Shown: positions 33,255-43,312 of the stretch, one piece after another
How positions within the stretch are numbered: the first letter of the stretch is position 1
How the letters are laid out: the number at the start of each line of letters is the position of its first letter
Assembly (NCBI GenBank): GCA_963676095.1
Contig: OY781040.1
Span: 4,836,001 to 4,900,000, forward strand
Source: G963676095 sp963676095
GTDB taxonomy: Bacteria > Bacteroidota > Bacteroidia > Bacteroidales > Prolixibacteraceae
Length of the DNA stretch: 64,000 nt
Direction: 5' to 3'
The notes under the pieces: model-generated
Told to the model about the DNA's origin: nothing
What the model saw: only the letters and a program-made list of their open reading frames with translations
Databases searched by the model: none
Position numbers and translations under genes: made by a program

Positions 33255-35561
33255 ATGATGACAAGAAAAACCATGAGAAGATCGATTTTTTTTATTTTCC
33301 TGCTTTTGTGCGGGTTGGGTACCGGTGTCCAGGCACAAAAATTACAACCGGTTGATTATGTAAGTACCCTTGTGGGTACAGACTCCGAGTTTAAACTTTC
33401 CACAGGAAATACTTACCCGGCCACTGCCTTACCCTGGGGAATGAATTTCTGGACCCCTCAGACCGGGAAAATGGGAGACGGATGGGTTTATAGTTATGAT
33501 GCCTATAAGATCAGGGGGTTTAAGCAAACCCATCAGCCAAGCCCCTGGATTAACGATTATGGCCAATTTTCAATTTTTCCCGGGACCGGCGAGTTGAAAA
33601 TAAAGGGTGAAGACAGGGCAAGCTGGTTTTCGCATAAGGCAGAAACTGCCAAACCGTACTATTACAAGGTTTATCTTGCAGATTACGATGTAACAACCGA
33701 AATTACACCGACCGAACGGGCCGCGATGTTCCGTTTTACCTTCCCGAAGAGCGACAAATCATGGGTATTAATCGATGCTTTCGACAAGGGATCGTACATT
33801 AAAATCATTCCTTCCGAAAATAAGGTTATAGGCTATACCACGAGAAACAGTGGCGGTGTTCCCGATAATTTCAAAGATTATTTTGTTATCATTTTTGATA
33901 AACCGTTTGCAGAAAGTTCGGTCTGGAGTGCCGACTCTTTGGTTAAAGGGGTTTCAGAACTGAAAGATGATCATGTGGGGGCCGCTCTTCAGTTCAGGAC
34001 AAAAAAAGGGGAACTGATCCATGCCCGTGTAGCTTCTTCTTTTATCAGTTATGAACAGGCAGAACGTAATATGAAGGAACTTGGAAACGATTCCTTCGAT
34101 GAACTGGAGGCGAAAGGAAAAGCCATCTGGAATAAGGCACTGTCGCGTATTGCAGTTGAAGGAGGAACAGATGACCAGTTGAAGACTTTTTATTCATGCC
34201 TTTACCGGGTTATGCTGTTTCCCCGGAAATTTTATGAGATTGATGAAAAGGGACAGGTTGTCCACTATAGTCCTTACAACGGGAAAGTGCTTCCCGGTTA
34301 TATGTTCACGGATAATGGGTTCTGGGATACCTTCAGGGCCGTATTTCCTTTTTTCAACCTGATGTATCCGTCGTTGAACGAGAAAATCCAGGCAGGACTG
34401 GTAAATGCATATAAAGAAAGTGGCTGGTTGCCTGAATGGGCAAGTCCCGGCCATCGCGATTGTATGATCGGCTCCAATTCTGCTACCATTGTTGCTGATG
34501 CCTGGTTAAAGGGATGCCGGGGATATGCTGTCGAATCACTGTTTGACGCAGTCGTGAAAAATTCGAAAAGCGTAGGCCCTATTCACTCTGTTGGCCGGTA
34601 TGGCGCCGACTATTACAACAAGCTGGGATACATCCCCTATAATGTTGGCATTAATGAGAATGTCGCACGGACATTGGAATATGCCTTCGATGATTTTTGC
34701 ATCTATAAACTCGGTAAAGCTCTTGGAAAACCTGAAAGCGAAATCGGAATATTCGCCAAAAGGGCAGAGAACTATAAAAATGTATTCGACAAATCAACAA
34801 ACCTGATGCGGGGACGGAACGAGGACGGTACTTTCCAGTCGCCATTTAGTCCGTTTAAGTGGGGTGATGCCTTTACCGAGGGGAACAGCTGGCACTATAC
34901 ATGGTCGGTCTTTCACGATATTCAGGGGCTGATCGATCTGATGGGAGGTAAAAAACAGTTTGTCGGCATGCTTGATTCTGTTTTTGTTGTTCCCCCGATT
35001 TTTGATGATTCCTACTATCATGGCGTCATTCATGAGATCAGGGAAATGCAGATTATGAACATGGGAAATTATGCCCATGGAAATCAGCCGATACAGCATA
35101 TGATTTATCTTTACAATTATGCCGGACAGCCCTGGAAAGCCCAATATTGGGTAAGGGAAGTCATGAACCGTTTATATACGCCCGCTCCTGACGGATATTG
35201 CGGGGACGAAGACAACGGTCAGACATCTGCCTGGTATGTGTTTAGTGCAATGGGCTTTTATCCGGTTACGCCAGGGATCGGTCAATATGTCATCGGAGCT
35301 CCGTTGTTTAAGAAAATTACATTAAGCCTCGAGAACGGAAAGAAAGTTGAGATTGAAGCGCCGGAAAACAGTGAAGACAACAGGTATGTCAAAAGAATCG
35401 TGCTGAACGGAAAAGAATGGAATAAAAATTATTTCGACTATTCTGACCTGCAGAATGGTGCTGATATCGAGTTTGAGATGGGTGACAAACCCAATAAAAA
35501 CAGAGGAACGAAAGAGGAAGATTTTCCGTATTCGTTCTCAACAGATAAATCAGAACGCTGA
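33255..35561 (+). CDS. GH92 family alpha-mannosidase
   Basis: This 768-residue secreted enzyme is predicted to remove alpha-linked mannose with calcium dependence. A signal peptide ends near VQAQ. The N-terminal beta-sandwich (about 28-270) has GNTYPATALPWGMNFWTPQ and HQPSPWINDYGQFSIFPGTG. The (alpha/alpha)6 catalytic domain has DNGFWDTFRAVFPFFNLMYP, HEIREMQ (H593), NYAHGNQPIQHMIYLYNYAGQPWK (in blocks) and GDEDNGQTSAWYVFSAMGFYP. D651 and D653 in the last block occupy the family's general-base position. The linkage is not decidable here. The 269-base gap upstream holds small palindromes (32993-33004, 33153-33162). The start may be the first or second Met. Confidence 0.93.
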   Translation: MMTRKTMRRSIFFIFLLLCGLGTGVQAQKLQPVDYVSTLVGTDSEFKLSTGNTYPATALPWGMNFWTPQTGKMGDGWVYSYDAYKIRGFKQTHQPSPWINDYGQFSIFPGTGELKIKGEDRASWFSHKAETAKPYYYKVYLADYDVTTEITPTERAAMFRFTFPKSDKSWVLIDAFDKGSYIKIIPSENKVIGYTTRNSGGVPDNFKDYFVIIFDKPFAESSVWSADSLVKGVSELKDDHVGAALQFRTKKGELIHARVASSFISYEQAERNMKELGNDSFDELEAKGKAIWNKALSRIAVEGGTDDQLKTFYSCLYRVMLFPRKFYEIDEKGQVVHYSPYNGKVLPGYMFTDNGFWDTFRAVFPFFNLMYPSLNEKIQAGLVNAYKESGWLPEWASPGHRDCMIGSNSATIVADAWLKGCRGYAVESLFDAVVKNSKSVGPIHSVGRYGADYYNKLGYIPYNVGINENVARTLEYAFDDFCIYKLGKALGKPESEIGIFAKRAENYKNVFDKSTNLMRGRNEDGTFQSPFSPFKWGDAFTEGNSWHYTWSVFHDIQGLIDLMGGKKQFVGMLDSVFVVPPIFDDSYYHGVIHEIREMQIMNMGNYAHGNQPIQHMIYLYNYAGQPWKAQYWVREVMNRLYTPAPDGYCGDEDNGQTSAWYVFSAMGFYPVTPGIGQYVIGAPLFKKITLSLENGKKVEIEAPENSEDNRYVKRIVLNGKEWNKNYFDYSDLQNGADIEFEMGDKPNKNRGTKEEDFPYSFSTDKSER

Positions 35562-35597
35562 ATTCGGGAAGAAAATATTCCGGGAATTCTATTCCCC

Positions 35598-35635
35598 AAA
35601 CAAAAAATCCGGTTTCAAAGCCGGATTTTTTGTTT
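35598..35635. terminator. Strong bidirectional-type terminator after GH92
   Basis: The 15-bp perfect stem (35598-35612 with 35621-35635) has an 8-base loop. The left arm is A-rich and the right arm T-rich, so it can terminate from both sides. It ends locus 2. The rest of the 321-base gap to the locus-3 ECF gene shows only a weak promoter-like TATCTTTA at 35806-35813. Confidence 0.75.
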
Positions 35636-35882
35636 CTGACTTTGCTTAATTTCAGAACATAAAATTGACAGATGAAACGAGCATATTGTGGAAAACAATT
35701 TTACATGAAACGTGATGATGTATTATTTATTTTGAATCAGGTGTTTGTGAGGTGGATATTTTCTGAGATCAATAATCATTAATCTGTAATTGCAATTCTT
35801 TCATGTATCTTTATTGTAAAATGCCGCTTTCTTTTTTAAAATTAATTATTAACATTGTGTCTCATTGGTACATTGAATTTGA

Positions 35883-36449
35883 ATGGACAAACTTAACTGG
35901 GATAAAATAAAATCAGGAGATAAACAGTCATTTCGACGGCTTTTCGATGAGTATTATTCGTCTCTTTGTTTATATGCAAATTCAGTAATCGGCGACCTTG
36001 ATCTTTCTCAGGATATTGTAAGTGATTGTTTTGTACGGATTTGGGAACGTAGAGGCACAATTGATATCAAATCTTCTGTAAAAAATTATCTTTTACTTGC
36101 TGTCAGGAACAATATTTACAGTTATTTGCGATCGCCAGAAAGCCGGAAGGCAGATATTAACATAGTAATTGATCGGCTCGAGAATATGCCAGATGAAGAG
36201 TATGATCTTGATAAAGAGGAAACTTTTCTTCAGGTATATAAACTAATTGAAGAACTCCCCGAACAACGGAAAAAGATTCTTGAACTGGCAGTCTATAAAG
36301 GGATGTCATATAAGGAAATTGCAGAAATGCTTCATATCTCTGTAAATACCGTTAAGACACAAATCTCCCGGGCTTACCTTTTCTTACGGGACAGATTGGG
36401 AAACGAACTACTTTTATTGTTTTTGTTCCGGAATATAAAAATAATCTGA
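35883..36449 (+). CDS. ECF sigma factor, Bacteroidetes sigma-70 family (locus 3)
   Basis: This 188-residue protein has region 2 blocks SFRRLFDEYYSSLCLYANSVIGD and SQDIVSDCFVRIWERRGTI. Region 4 has LIEELPEQRKKILELAVYKGMSYKEIAEMLHISVNTVKTQISRAYLFL (in blocks). It ends in a hydrophobic tail (NELLLLFLFRNI), like the other ECF factors here. It lies 57 bases before its FecR gene and is predicted to transcribe the locus-3 PUL on signal from the STN-bearing SusC. The ATG start is close behind an AATTTG stretch. Confidence 0.9.
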   Translation: MDKLNWDKIKSGDKQSFRRLFDEYYSSLCLYANSVIGDLDLSQDIVSDCFVRIWERRGTIDIKSSVKNYLLLAVRNNIYSYLRSPESRKADINIVIDRLENMPDEEYDLDKEETFLQVYKLIEELPEQRKKILELAVYKGMSYKEIAEMLHISVNTVKTQISRAYLFLRDRLGNELLLLFLFRNIKII

Positions 36450-36506
36450 TTTTCGTGTCACCTTGTTTCCGGGTCAACTCGTCCTTTATGCGTAATCGAG
36501 ATTCGC

Positions 36507-37529
36507 ATGAAGAAAACGGAGAATAATAAGCTTTGGAAATTAGTTATCGGCAAAATCCATAATGGTCTGAATGCAGACGAGGATGCAGAATTTGAGAAAA
36601 TTAAAGAAACAGAAGAGGTAAAAGAGGCTATTCAGCAAACCGTCCGGATCCGTTTCAAAGTTTTTGGCAGCTTTTTCATCCGGAAAATTGACAAGGAGAA
36701 GAATTGGAAATACATAAATAGTCAGATCAGTCATTATCCGGAGATCCTGAAATTAATCGTACACTTTTCAAGATATGCAGCCGTGTTTCTGATGGCACTC
36801 ATCATTGGGGTTACGATTCCCCGATGGTTATACAAGTCACATGAAGTAACTTATAACAAGATTGAACTGGAATGGGGGCAGATGAGTACAGTGACTTTAT
36901 CTGACGGAACAAAAGTCTGGCTGAATGCAGGTACGACATTTGAATACCCGACAACTTTTGATACACAAAAAAGATCTGTCATACTCGATGGAGAAGCACA
37001 ATTTAAAGTTACTCATAATACCAAAGTCCCGTTTGAGGTGAAAACAAAATCAGGGATTATCAAAGTTTACGGGACTACTTTCAATGTTGAGTCGTATCGT
37101 GATGATAAATTGTTTGTGGTTACTCTTATCGAAGGAAAGGTTTCCGTTGAAGACAATAACGGCATTTCTCTGGCCATATTAAATCCATCAGAACAGATTA
37201 GTATTAATAAACTAACCGGCGAAACAAATCTGCGAAAGGTAAATACAGCATTTTTCAGTAGCTGGATCGACGGAAAAATATTACTTGAAGATACAAAACT
37301 TTCCGATCTGGCCATTATCCTGAAAAGATGGTATAATGTGGATATTGATTTTGCTGGGGAAAATACGGGAAACATCAGGATTTCAGGGACCATTATAAAA
37401 GGGAAACCGCTCGATCTATTCCTGAAGGTGCTGGAACGGATGTACGGCATAGAATATAGGTTAATCGTAAATGCGGATAAAAAAGATAAAGTAATCATTG
37501 GTAAAAACAAACTGCCTATGGCTGATTGA
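36507..37529 (+). CDS. FecR-family anti-sigma factor with DUF4974 domain (locus 3)
   Basis: This 340-residue single-pass inner-membrane protein has an N-terminal cytoplasmic helical part (1-85). The transmembrane helix is at about 88-108 (YAAVFLMALIIGVTIPRWLY). The periplasmic FecR domain (about 120-220) has GQMSTVTLSDGTKVWLNAGTTFEYP, LDGEAQFKVTHNTKVPFEVKT and VYGTTFNVESY. DUF4974 (about 255-332) has LEDTKLSDLAIILKRWYNVDIDF. It should bind the locus-3 ECF factor and respond to the STN domain of the downstream SusC. Confidence 0.92.
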   Translation: MKKTENNKLWKLVIGKIHNGLNADEDAEFEKIKETEEVKEAIQQTVRIRFKVFGSFFIRKIDKEKNWKYINSQISHYPEILKLIVHFSRYAAVFLMALIIGVTIPRWLYKSHEVTYNKIELEWGQMSTVTLSDGTKVWLNAGTTFEYPTTFDTQKRSVILDGEAQFKVTHNTKVPFEVKTKSGIIKVYGTTFNVESYRDDKLFVVTLIEGKVSVEDNNGISLAILNPSEQISINKLTGETNLRKVNTAFFSSWIDGKILLEDTKLSDLAIILKRWYNVDIDFAGENTGNIRISGTIIKGKPLDLFLKVLERMYGIEYRLIVNADKKDKVIIGKNKLPMAD

Positions 37530-37550
37530 ATAAAAGGAATATACAAAAGA

Positions 37551-37579
37551 ACGGTGAAAGTGCCCCTCACTTCCACCGT
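37551..37579 (+). promoter_or_regulatory. Leader hairpin upstream of locus-3 susC
   Basis: A 12-bp stem with one mismatch (37551-37562 with 37568-37579) has loop CCCCT. It contains the AAGTG/CACTT theme of the leaders of loci 4 and 5. It lies 46 bases before the susC ATG. A weaker AT-rich pairing (37585-37591 with 37608-37614) follows. Confidence 0.5.
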
Positions 37580-37625
37580 CAAACGTTTTAACAAATTTTT
37601 TAAACTATTAAAACATTTCAAATTT

Positions 37626-40600
37626 ATGAAAAAAATTAACGTATGTTATTGTTATAAAAAGCAATGGCGAAAATTTTTATTAATAATGAAATTCGCGTGT
37701 ATCTTCATTTTTGCGGGCTTATTGGCCGCGCATTCGGAAACAATTTATTCTCAAAATGTCAGGGTTGACCTGAAAATGCAAAATGTTACACTTAAATCGG
37801 TCTTACAAAAGATCGAAGAAAAGACAGATTATTATTTCTTCTACAAAAATGATGAAATAGAAAATTTTAAAAACGTTTCGATTGATGCAAATCAGTCATC
37901 GATCTCTGAAGTGTTGGATAAATTATTAAAAGACAAAGGATTTGAATATGAAGTTTATGACCGTTACATTTTAATCAAGAAAAAGGGAGAGAGTCAACAG
38001 ATCGCCGATCTGATACAGCAACAAAAAAGTGTTTCCGGCAAACTCACGGATGAATCGGGGAATTCGCTGCCAGGAGTAACTGTCGTTGTAAAAGGTTCTA
38101 CCGTGGGAACGATTACGGATGCAGGAGGAAAGTATTCCTTAACCAATGTTCCACCCGATGCCATTCTTGTTTTTTCATTTGTAGGAATGAGAACACAGGA
38201 AATTCCGGTTGCAGGGAAATCAGTTATTAATGTTGCCCTACAGGAGGAAACGATCGGGATCGAGGAAGTGGTTGCAATTGGTTATGGCGTCCAGCGGAAA
38301 GAAGCAGTAACGGGCTCTGTGGCCTCGGTGGGCGGAGATGCGTTACGCGATGTGCCCTCGTCTGATGTTTCCCAGGCACTGCAAGGGCGTGTATCCGGGG
38401 TGGAAATGTCACAAACCGATAGTAAACCGGGATCCACTATGCAAATCCGTATCCGTGGTTCGCGTTCACTGAATGCGAGCAATAACCCACTGGTAGTGCT
38501 CGACAATGTCCCTTTTGCCGGGTCAATTAGCGATATCAATCCAAACAATATCAAAAGTATTGATATACTTAAGGATGCATCGGCTACAGCTATTTATGGC
38601 GCACGCGGTGCCAACGGTGTTATCCTGATTACAACGAACAAAGGGCATGCCGGGCAAAAACCAACGGTAACCTTCAACAGTTATGTGGGCGCGAAAACAG
38701 TTTTTGCCAACTATCCTATGATGAATGGACCTGAATATGTTAAACTCCGTGCTGCTGCTGATCAGTACACCAATGGAACGGATGAATCGGATGATGTCAA
38801 TACTGACTGGCAGGACTTGCTATACAGGACCGGTATGGTAACAAGTCAGGACGTTAACGTTGCGGGCGGCACTGATCACGGAAACTACAACTTCGGTGTG
38901 GGTTACTACAAGGATGAAGCCGTCCTGCCTTTGCAGGACTACGAGCGTTTTTCGATGCACGCTTCCCTAGACCAGGAAATAGGCAAGTATTTTCGTTTCG
39001 GTTTTTCCACAAACAGCAACTATTCCATTACGAATGGCAGCAGCATTAGTCCGGGAACCGCTTTAAGCACGACCCCTATAGCCGATCCATATAAGGAAGA
39101 TGGTACATTGAAAAGGACCGTAGTTATGCCGGCTGATGAAAACTGGGTATATACCAAAGAAAGCCTGGAAAATCTGGGTGATGATTATGCAAACCAGACC
39201 AAGGCTTACGGCACTTACAATAACATGTACGGTGAAGTAAAAGTCCCCTGGGTTGAGGGATTAAAGTACCGTCTCAACCTTGGTTTGAACCTAAGGGTGA
39301 GCAACGGGGGCACTTATACCGGAGTCGGGGTATTCAGCTCCAATGAAGATAATGAATCCTCTGCTTCGGTCAGTAATTCGCAGACCACGAACTGGACCAT
39401 TGAAAACCTGGTGTCTTACGACCGAACCTTTTCGGAAAAGCACAGGGTGAATGTAGTCGGGTTATACTCGGCTGAGCAGACCAGTTATAACAGTTCATAC
39501 ATTTATGCGACTGATGTTTCCTCTGAGTTTCAATACTACAATCTGGGGCAGTCTACAGGGGAAATTACCATTGACCCGGATTACCAGGGGTATTACAAGA
39601 GTGGTTTGATGTCGTTGATGGGGCGTGTCATGTATTCCTATGACGACCGCTACATGCTGACGGCCAGTTACCGCTCCGACGGTTCCTCCAGGCTTGCAGA
39701 AGGACATAAATGGCACAGCTACCCGGCCATATCAGCGGGGTGGAATATCGATAAAGAGCCTTTTATGCAAAATATCATCTCGATAGATATGCTGAAGCTG
39801 CGTGTGGGCTACGGACAAACCGCGAACCAATCCATTGACCCCTATTCCACACTCGGAAAACTGTCAACCATACCTTACAATTTCGGTGATGAAGAGGCCA
39901 CAGGTCTGTATGTCTCAGAACTGCCAAACGATAACTTAGGATGGGAATATACCAATACCTGGAACTATGGTTTGGACTTCTCCCTGCTGAAAGGCCGGTT
40001 GTCCGGTACGATAGAATATTATCAGCAAAAAACCAAAGATCTTCTGCTGAGCGTAGACCTGCCCAGTTCATCAGGTGTGGACAGCTACTATGCCAATGTC
40101 GGAAAGACCCGAAACAAAGGGATTGAGTTTTCACTCAATGGAACAATATTGGACAATCGCAACGGCTGGACTTGGGATATCGGGGTGAACCTGTATGCCA
40201 ACCGTAATAAGCTGGTAGCCCTTGCCTCGGGAGTTGAAGAAGATAAAAGCAACTGGTGGTTCGTAGGTCATCCGATCGATGTCATTTACGACTATAAAAA
40301 AATAGGGCTCTGGCAGGAAGATGACGAATACCTCACAACTTATGAACCAGGCGGAAATGCAGGGATGATTAAAGTGAAATATACCGGGGATTACAACGGG
40401 GATGGTTCGCCGACCAGGGAAATCGGTAGTGATGATAAGCAGATCATGGATGTAAATCCCGATTTTCAGGGGGGCTTTAATTCCCGGGTTGCCTATAAAG
40501 GGTTTGATCTGAGCGTTATCGGCGCTTTTAAAAGTGGTGGGATACTCAATAGTACCCTCTACGGATCATCAGGCTACCTCAACATGGAGAACGGACGCCG

Positions 40601-41003
40601 GGGAAATGTAAAAATTGACTATTGGACAGAGGAGAATACCGGTGCGAAGTATCCAAAACCAGGTGGATTAACAAGCGGAGACAATCCAAAGTATGGTAGT
40701 ACCTTAGGGTACTTCAGTGGATCGTATCTGAAAATCCGTACAATCACTCTGGGTTACAACTTCGAGCAGAACAACTGGTTTAAAAATACCGGCATAAACA
40801 AGTTAAGGCTTTACTTCACGGCACAGAATCCCTTTGTATTATTCTCTCCCTACCATAAAGAATCAGGGATGGACCCTGAAACCAACTCTTACGGAGACGA
40901 AAATCAGGCAGTAACTACTTCCTTTCAGGAACGCCTGCTGGTTGTCGGGACGAACACGCCATCAACACGGAATTATCTGATAGGTATTAATTTGACATTT
41001 TAA
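37626..41003 (+). CDS. SusC/RagA-family TonB-dependent receptor with STN domain (locus 3)
   Basis: This protein has 1125 residues from the ATG at 37626. The open frame extends 24 codons upstream to a GTG, but those codons cover the leader hairpin and look untranslated. A lysine-rich lead and signal segment (to ETIYSQ) precede an STN domain (about 45-120), a carboxypeptidase-regulatory-like domain (about 135-215), a plug from VAIGYGVQRK with NGVILITTNKG, and a barrel with SYRSDGSSRLAEG, ending in GINLTF. SusD follows after 11 bases. It is predicted to import oligosaccharides and to signal to the preceding FecR. Confidence 0.95.
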   Translation: MKKINVCYCYKKQWRKFLLIMKFACIFIFAGLLAAHSETIYSQNVRVDLKMQNVTLKSVLQKIEEKTDYYFFYKNDEIENFKNVSIDANQSSISEVLDKLLKDKGFEYEVYDRYILIKKKGESQQIADLIQQQKSVSGKLTDESGNSLPGVTVVVKGSTVGTITDAGGKYSLTNVPPDAILVFSFVGMRTQEIPVAGKSVINVALQEETIGIEEVVAIGYGVQRKEAVTGSVASVGGDALRDVPSSDVSQALQGRVSGVEMSQTDSKPGSTMQIRIRGSRSLNASNNPLVVLDNVPFAGSISDINPNNIKSIDILKDASATAIYGARGANGVILITTNKGHAGQKPTVTFNSYVGAKTVFANYPMMNGPEYVKLRAAADQYTNGTDESDDVNTDWQDLLYRTGMVTSQDVNVAGGTDHGNYNFGVGYYKDEAVLPLQDYERFSMHASLDQEIGKYFRFGFSTNSNYSITNGSSISPGTALSTTPIADPYKEDGTLKRTVVMPADENWVYTKESLENLGDDYANQTKAYGTYNNMYGEVKVPWVEGLKYRLNLGLNLRVSNGGTYTGVGVFSSNEDNESSASVSNSQTTNWTIENLVSYDRTFSEKHRVNVVGLYSAEQTSYNSSYIYATDVSSEFQYYNLGQSTGEITIDPDYQGYYKSGLMSLMGRVMYSYDDRYMLTASYRSDGSSRLAEGHKWHSYPAISAGWNIDKEPFMQNIISIDMLKLRVGYGQTANQSIDPYSTLGKLSTIPYNFGDEEATGLYVSELPNDNLGWEYTNTWNYGLDFSLLKGRLSGTIEYYQQKTKDLLLSVDLPSSSGVDSYYANVGKTRNKGIEFSLNGTILDNRNGWTWDIGVNLYANRNKLVALASGVEEDKSNWWFVGHPIDVIYDYKKIGLWQEDDEYLTTYEPGGNAGMIKVKYTGDYNGDGSPTREIGSDDKQIMDVNPDFQGGFNSRVAYKGFDLSVIGAFKSGGILNSTLYGSSGYLNMENGRRGNVKIDYWTEENTGAKYPKPGGLTSGDNPKYGSTLGYFSGSYLKIRTITLGYNFEQNNWFKNTGINKLRLYFTAQNPFVLFSPYHKESGMDPETNSYGDENQAVTTSFQERLLVVGTNTPSTRNYLIGINLTF

Positions 41004-41014
41004 AAAAGGTATCC

Positions 41015-42979
41015 ATGAAACGTATATATATAAGAAGCTTAATAGGAGGAACTGTTGTAATGTTTTTGTTTCTGATGTCCTGCTCTGATATTCTGGACGA
41101 AACGCCGCGCAGCACGTATACCACTGATTATTTCAAAACCGAGGATGGTCTTACGGCAGGGGTTACAGCGCTCTATGCCGGAATGCGTTATATCTGGGGC
41201 AACGGTTATTATTATAATGCCTGTGAAACCGGAACTGACGAAGCAACATACGCCCAGAGCGCAGATGAGAATTTTAAGGCCATGGATATGTCCGGTGCGG
41301 CTTCTCTCACCGCTGACAACAGTAATACCAGTGTTTTATGGGACAATGCATTTACTTACATCAATACAGCCAACGGTGTTGTTGAATATGGAACAGAAGT
41401 AGGTATTTCGGATGAACTGATTGCCGAGGCAAGATTTTTTCGTGCGTTTTATTATTTTAACCTGGTACAAACGTTTGGTGGGGTACCTTTGGATTTGGGC
41501 TCAGGAGACCTGAAGTTCAATACTGATCCCTCAAGAACTTCTACACGTAACACGGTTCCGGAGGTCTATACCGAAGCAATCTTTCCGGATCTGGATACCG
41601 CGCTGATCGATTTACCTGCAAGCGGCCGTGTAACCGGCGGCGTAACCATGACGGCAGCACGCCTTTTTTTGGCAAAAGCTTACCTGACCTATGCGTGGTG
41701 GCTGGAAAATCCGAACAACATTGATACTTACCCGGAGAGTGACCGGACCGATCCTGACGGACATGATGCTGCCTGGTATTTTCAGAAGGCATACGATGTG
41801 GCTACAGAGGCCATTGACGACCCGGGCAGTTTTAGTTTACAGGAAACCTATTATGATGTTAATGAAGGATCAAACGACCGCAACAACGAAATCGTTTTGT
41901 ATGCCGATCATACGGAGGACAGCGAATATTATAATGGAGGAAGTTTGACTTATGGTAGTGGTTCTTCTCCGGACAATTTTGCCGTTTGGATGATGACATG
42001 GAACTATACAGCTATTAGAAGCAGTTCTACTGATGTAAGTAGCGTGGGTTGGACCGGTGTAAGTTCTGTTCAACGCGAGGCAGAACAGCACCTGGGCCGT
42101 CCGTGGACACGTATGTGCCCCCTTATCGGCATAATTGAAAACACCTTTGCAGACAAGACAAATGATTCTCGTTACGACGGCACCTTTACAACCGTCTATC
42201 GCGGCAACTGGAATAAAAGTACTACTGTTACCAACGACTATTTGTATAATGCGAATAATGAGGAGGTGGTCCCGGGGGATGCCATTCTGTCTTTCCTGAA
42301 CGAGGACCCGACAACGGATATTGATTATTCAAATTCTCCATACGCAAGTAATATTGGAGCAGGAGTATTGCAGGGAAGAGCCGATTTTGTAATAGCGCCG
42401 AACGGTATAAGCAGAATCGTCTATCCAGGGCTTTGGAAGCTCGGAGTATATCGTACGGACAACGGCGACGGATTGGGATCGCCGAATGCGGCTAGTACCC
42501 GTCCCTTTAACATTTCCAAATTCTCAGAACTTTACTTTATAGCCGCTGAAGCAGCTGTGAAGGGAGCTGCGACAACAGTCGGGAAAAGTGCCAGGGATTT
42601 GATTAACGTGATTCGCGCACGTGCCGGTGTTTGGCGATATGACAACAACGGAGATGCCACCAAAAAGGAAGACCTCAGTGCTGAAATGACCGCAGCCACA
42701 CCCGACGAAATTACGATTGATTACATTCTTGCCGAGCGTTCACGTGAATACTTTGGGGAAGGTTACCGCTGGTTTGATTTGGTACGTACGCAAACGTGGG
42801 CAGACCTTGCTGGTACTTACCAGATTTGCGGGAGCTCCTATGGCGACCATACTGCAGAAACAGTAAGCCGTAATATTGAAAATTATATGTATCTGCGCCC
42901 CATACCGACATCTCAGCTTGATGGTTTGGAAATGACCGATGAAGAAGTCGATGCCTACCAAAATCCCGGGTATAATTAG
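41015..42979 (+). CDS. SusD/RagB-family glycan-binding lipoprotein (locus 3)
   Basis: This 654-residue surface lipoprotein has a lipobox ending in FLMSC followed by SDILDE. The SusD N-terminal domain contains AEARFFRAFYYFNLVQTFGGVPLD (in blocks), and there are TPR-like helices around 200-230. The C-terminal RagB region has FSELYFIAAEAAVKGAA, INVIRARAGVWR and LAERSREYFGEGYRWFDLVRTQTW. It ends LDGLEMTDEEVDAYQNPGYN. It pairs with the SusC just upstream. A hairpin terminator follows 27 bases after the stop. Confidence 0.94.
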   Translation: MKRIYIRSLIGGTVVMFLFLMSCSDILDETPRSTYTTDYFKTEDGLTAGVTALYAGMRYIWGNGYYYNACETGTDEATYAQSADENFKAMDMSGAASLTADNSNTSVLWDNAFTYINTANGVVEYGTEVGISDELIAEARFFRAFYYFNLVQTFGGVPLDLGSGDLKFNTDPSRTSTRNTVPEVYTEAIFPDLDTALIDLPASGRVTGGVTMTAARLFLAKAYLTYAWWLENPNNIDTYPESDRTDPDGHDAAWYFQKAYDVATEAIDDPGSFSLQETYYDVNEGSNDRNNEIVLYADHTEDSEYYNGGSLTYGSGSSPDNFAVWMMTWNYTAIRSSSTDVSSVGWTGVSSVQREAEQHLGRPWTRMCPLIGIIENTFADKTNDSRYDGTFTTVYRGNWNKSTTVTNDYLYNANNEEVVPGDAILSFLNEDPTTDIDYSNSPYASNIGAGVLQGRADFVIAPNGISRIVYPGLWKLGVYRTDNGDGLGSPNAASTRPFNISKFSELYFIAAEAAVKGAATTVGKSARDLINVIRARAGVWRYDNNGDATKKEDLSAEMTAATPDEITIDYILAERSREYFGEGYRWFDLVRTQTWADLAGTYQICGSSYGDHTAETVSRNIENYMYLRPIPTSQLDGLEMTDEEVDAYQNPGYN

Positions 42980-43006
42980 CCGGCAATTAATGATTACAAA
43001 CAGATG

Positions 43007-43034
43007 AGGCTGTCCGGAAGGGTAGCCTTTTTTT
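43007..43034 (+). terminator. Rho-independent terminator after locus-3 susD
   Basis: The 9-bp stem AGGCTGTCC/GGGTAGCCT (43007-43015 with 43020-43028, two G-T pairs) has a GGAA loop and is followed by seven Ts. It ends the susCD transcript and separates it from the ROK gene. Confidence 0.75.
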
Positions 43035-43220
43035 ATTTCTCATTTTGTTTTAAATTCTCTATGGTATCCGATGTAACTAACCGTATATAAGCAACGAGAA
43101 TTAAATGATTCCGGATCAATATCTGAACATATCAATGAACGATACGTACATTCTATCAATGATACTATTATGTTGATCATCTGTTTCCCTTGTATTCCAA
43201 TCCTGACTCTTAAGGGATCT

Positions 43221-43312
43221 TGAAGTCTGATGCGCATCAGAATATATTTTAATGCGCATCGGGATATCCTTTTTCACGTATAATCTTTTTATTTGATGCG
43301 CATCAGACTTCA
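43221..43312. promoter_or_regulatory. Three-palindrome cluster (TGATGCGCATCA type) upstream of the ROK gene
   Basis: TGATGCGCATCA, itself a perfect palindrome, occurs at 43228-43239 and 43294-43305. A core copy ATGCGCAT is at 43252-43259. The outer two extend into a 19-base inverted repeat (43221-43239 with 43294-43312). Their centres are 22 and 44 bases apart. The cluster sits in a 650-base gap that otherwise holds the susD terminator, AT-rich sequence and a TAGATTTG at 43469-43476. Plausible readings are a multi-site operator for the ROK/GH3 genes or a small palindromic mobile remnant. Confidence 0.5.

Noticed and set aside
37067..37621. 184-codon minus-strand open frame across fecR and the susC leader
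   Set aside because: It is antisense to the FecR coding sequence and to the leader hairpin; its composition looks like a shadow frame.
37554..37625. Longer N-terminus for locus-3 SusC from a GTG
   Set aside because: It covers the leader hairpin; the ATG at 37626 aligns with the starts of the other four SusC proteins.
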